A stretch of 64,000 bases of DNA from Candidatus Sulfopaludibacter sp. SbA3 (GTDB lineage Bacteria; Acidobacteriota; Terriglobia; Bryobacterales; Bryobacteraceae), in assembly GCA_945890485.1 (NCBI GenBank), contig CAMDCN010000010.1, positions 186,001 through 250,000 on the forward strand, in the 5' to 3' direction. Below, piece after piece: positions 62,746-64,000 of this stretch; position 1 is the stretch's first letter, and the number at the start of each line of letters is the position of its first letter. The notes beneath the pieces were generated by a model. That model was given only the letters and a program-made list of their open reading frames with translations, searched no databases and was not told the DNA's origin. Both the position numbers and the translations under genes were made by a program.

Positions 62746-64000
62746 ATGAAACTCGCTGAACATCGCTCGCGCGTGCAGGGGCTGGCGGATCTGCTGCTCT
62801 ACGACTCGATGGTGGATGACGGGGTGTTGCTGCTGCAGGATGGGGCGATGCTGGCGGCTTGGTCGTTCCGGGGGCCGGACATGGCGTCGGCGACGCATTC
62901 GGAGATGGGGGCGTTGAGTGCGCGGTTGAATTCTGTTCTGCGGCTGGGCAGTGGATGGATGATTCAGTGCGATGCGATTCGGTCGATGGCGCCGGAGTAT
63001 CCGCCGGTGGGTGCGTTTCCGGACGCTGTGACCAAGCTGATTGATGATGAGCGGCGCCAGCAGTTCACGTTCGAGGGTTCGCACTATGAGAGCGACTACT
63101 ATGTCGCGCTGACCTACCTTCCGCCGGAGGAGAGCGAGGAGCGGGTGAAGGGGTGGATGTTCGATGGGCGGAAGGAGTGGAAGTCGAGCGCGTTGCGGGC
63201 GCTGGACTACTTCAAGGGGCGGGTGAGCGGTTTTGACGACATCTTTGGTTCGTTGTTTCAGGCGAAGCGATTGGCCGGTGGGCGGAATGGCGATGAGCTG
63301 TTGCGCTATGTGCACCGGTGCGTTGCGGCGGTGGACCATCCGATTCGGCTTCCGCAGGTGCCGAGCTATCTAAACGATGTGCTTTCGTCGCGGGATTTTG
63401 TGGGTGGGATGAATCCGCAGATTGGGCGGAAACACATCCGGGTGATCGCGATTGACGGCTTTCCGCGGGTGAGCTATCCCGGGATTCTGGGTGCGCTGGA
63501 TGCGCTGGCGATTGAGTATCGTTGGCACACGCGCGCCATTCTGTTGGAGCCTGAGGAGGCGCGCGGGTTGCTGGATCGCACGCGGCGGAAGTGGCGGGCG
63601 AAGATTCGCGGGTGGAAGGATCAGTTGCTGCGGACGGAGACGGGACCGGTGAACCTGTTCGCGCAGGAGATGGCCGTGGACGCCGAGGAAGCAATGGGCG
63701 TGGCTAGTAGCGGCGATGTGCAGTTCTGCGTGTACAACACGGTGATCCTCTGTTTTCATGAGCGGGAAGAGTCGGTGGAAGAGTCCGCGGCGCTGGTGGT
63801 GAAGACGGTGCAGAACCTGGGGTTCTCGTGCCGCGTGGAGAGCGTGAATGCTGTGGAAGCCTGGCGGGGGAGTTTGCCGGGCGATGGATATCGGAACGTG
63901 CGGCGGGTGATTCTGCATACGCTGAATCTGGCGGACATGATGCCGATCACGGCCGTGTGGGCGGGGGAGCGGAAGAACCCGTCGCCGCTGATGCCGGCGG
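62746..64000 (+). CDS. trbE: TrbE/VirB4-type ATPase, N-terminal part (3' end outside window)
   Basis: The frame starts two bases after trbD with an overlapping ribosome site (TAAGG) and stays open to the window edge, about 418 codons. The N-terminal 'LADLLLYDSMVDDGVLLLQDGAMLAAWSFRGPDMASATHSE' is the CagE/TrbE/VirB domain. 'IRVIAIDGFPRVSYPGILGALDALAIEYRWHTRAILLEPEEA' and 'LGFSCRVESVNAVEAWRGSLPGDGYRNVRR' continue it. The Walker motifs lie further right, outside the window. Confidence 0.93.
   Translation, partial: MKLAEHRSRVQGLADLLLYDSMVDDGVLLLQDGAMLAAWSFRGPDMASATHSEMGALSARLNSVLRLGSGWMIQCDAIRSMAPEYPPVGAFPDAVTKLIDDERRQQFTFEGSHYESDYYVALTYLPPEESEERVKGWMFDGRKEWKSSALRALDYFKGRVSGFDDIFGSLFQAKRLAGGRNGDELLRYVHRCVAAVDHPIRLPQVPSYLNDVLSSRDFVGGMNPQIGRKHIRVIAIDGFPRVSYPGILGALDALAIEYRWHTRAILLEPEEARGLLDRTRRKWRAKIRGWKDQLLRTETGPVNLFAQEMAVDAEEAMGVASSGDVQFCVYNTVILCFHEREESVEESAALVVKTVQNLGFSCRVESVNAVEAWRGSLPGDGYRNVRRVILHTLNLADMMPITAVWAGERKNPSPLMPA

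Noticed and set aside
45382-64000. Second attachment-site copy (repeat of the tRNA 3' end)
   Set aside because: No further copy of the T-arm/acceptor sequence was found by eye, so the right boundary is taken to be outside the window.

Overview
The window comes from a GC-rich chromosome that looks like an Acidobacteriota member of the Solibacter/Bryobacter type. That placement is inferred from gene content: two very large Oar-like TonB-dependent receptors with an N-terminal carboxypeptidase-regulatory-like domain, a DUF1592 (planctomycete-cytochrome-like) gene next to a DUF1552 gene, a BlaI/BlaR1 pair whose BlaR1 carries a TonB C-terminal domain, and many Tat-exported oxidoreductases and hydrolases. 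No rRNA is present to confirm it.

Chromosomal part (about 1-45.4 kb). It opens inside a DUF4091 gene and continues with secreted hydrolases, an amidohydrolase, the DUF1592/DUF1552/ankyrin trio and two TonB receptors, the second followed directly by an XRE-PBP regulator. Then come a fused anthranilate synthase (trpEG), a tightly overlapping run of a Cys-rich membrane protein, a 36-residue membrane peptide, hpnE (hopanoid route), a small secreted protein and a DinB protein, pyrD-ridA, a hybrid histidine kinase, a PLP decarboxylase, a DapA-family protein, rpsT and blaI-blaR1. A compact minus-strand operon follows, psd-pssA-(degenerate Asd-like)-lptE-holA, which mixes phospholipid synthesis, LPS assembly and replication. 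Next are an M28 peptidase, a gluconate-dehydrogenase-like pair, YihY, a Gfo/Idh/MocA protein, accA, a MacA-like adaptor with a MacB-like ATPase but no permease, and a LysR regulator.

Integrated conjugative element (about 45.3 kb to beyond 64 kb). A tRNA-Gly(CCC) gene is followed by a tyrosine integrase and an excisionase-like gene, then IncP/Ti-type transfer genes. The left operon (minus strand) is an orphan 43-codon ORF, ardC, traG, ssb, traF, traB, xis and int. In the middle lie a relaxase and a ribbon-helix-helix accessory gene on the minus strand, facing traK-traL-traM on the plus strand across a probable oriT. To the right are a second ssb with a sigma-factor fragment, two cargo genes of unknown function, a RepB-like primase, and trbB-trbC-trbD-trbE, which runs off the right edge. 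The T4SS remainder and the right attachment site are therefore outside the window.

The most interesting signal is not a gene. A palindrome centred on GCTAGC, approximately TACAGGCTAGCYTGTA, sits on or just downstream of the promoters of the four main blocks of the element (ardC-int, relaxase, traKLM, and primase/trb). This suggests one repressor controls excision, DNA processing and pilus genes together. No clear candidate for that repressor is visible here.
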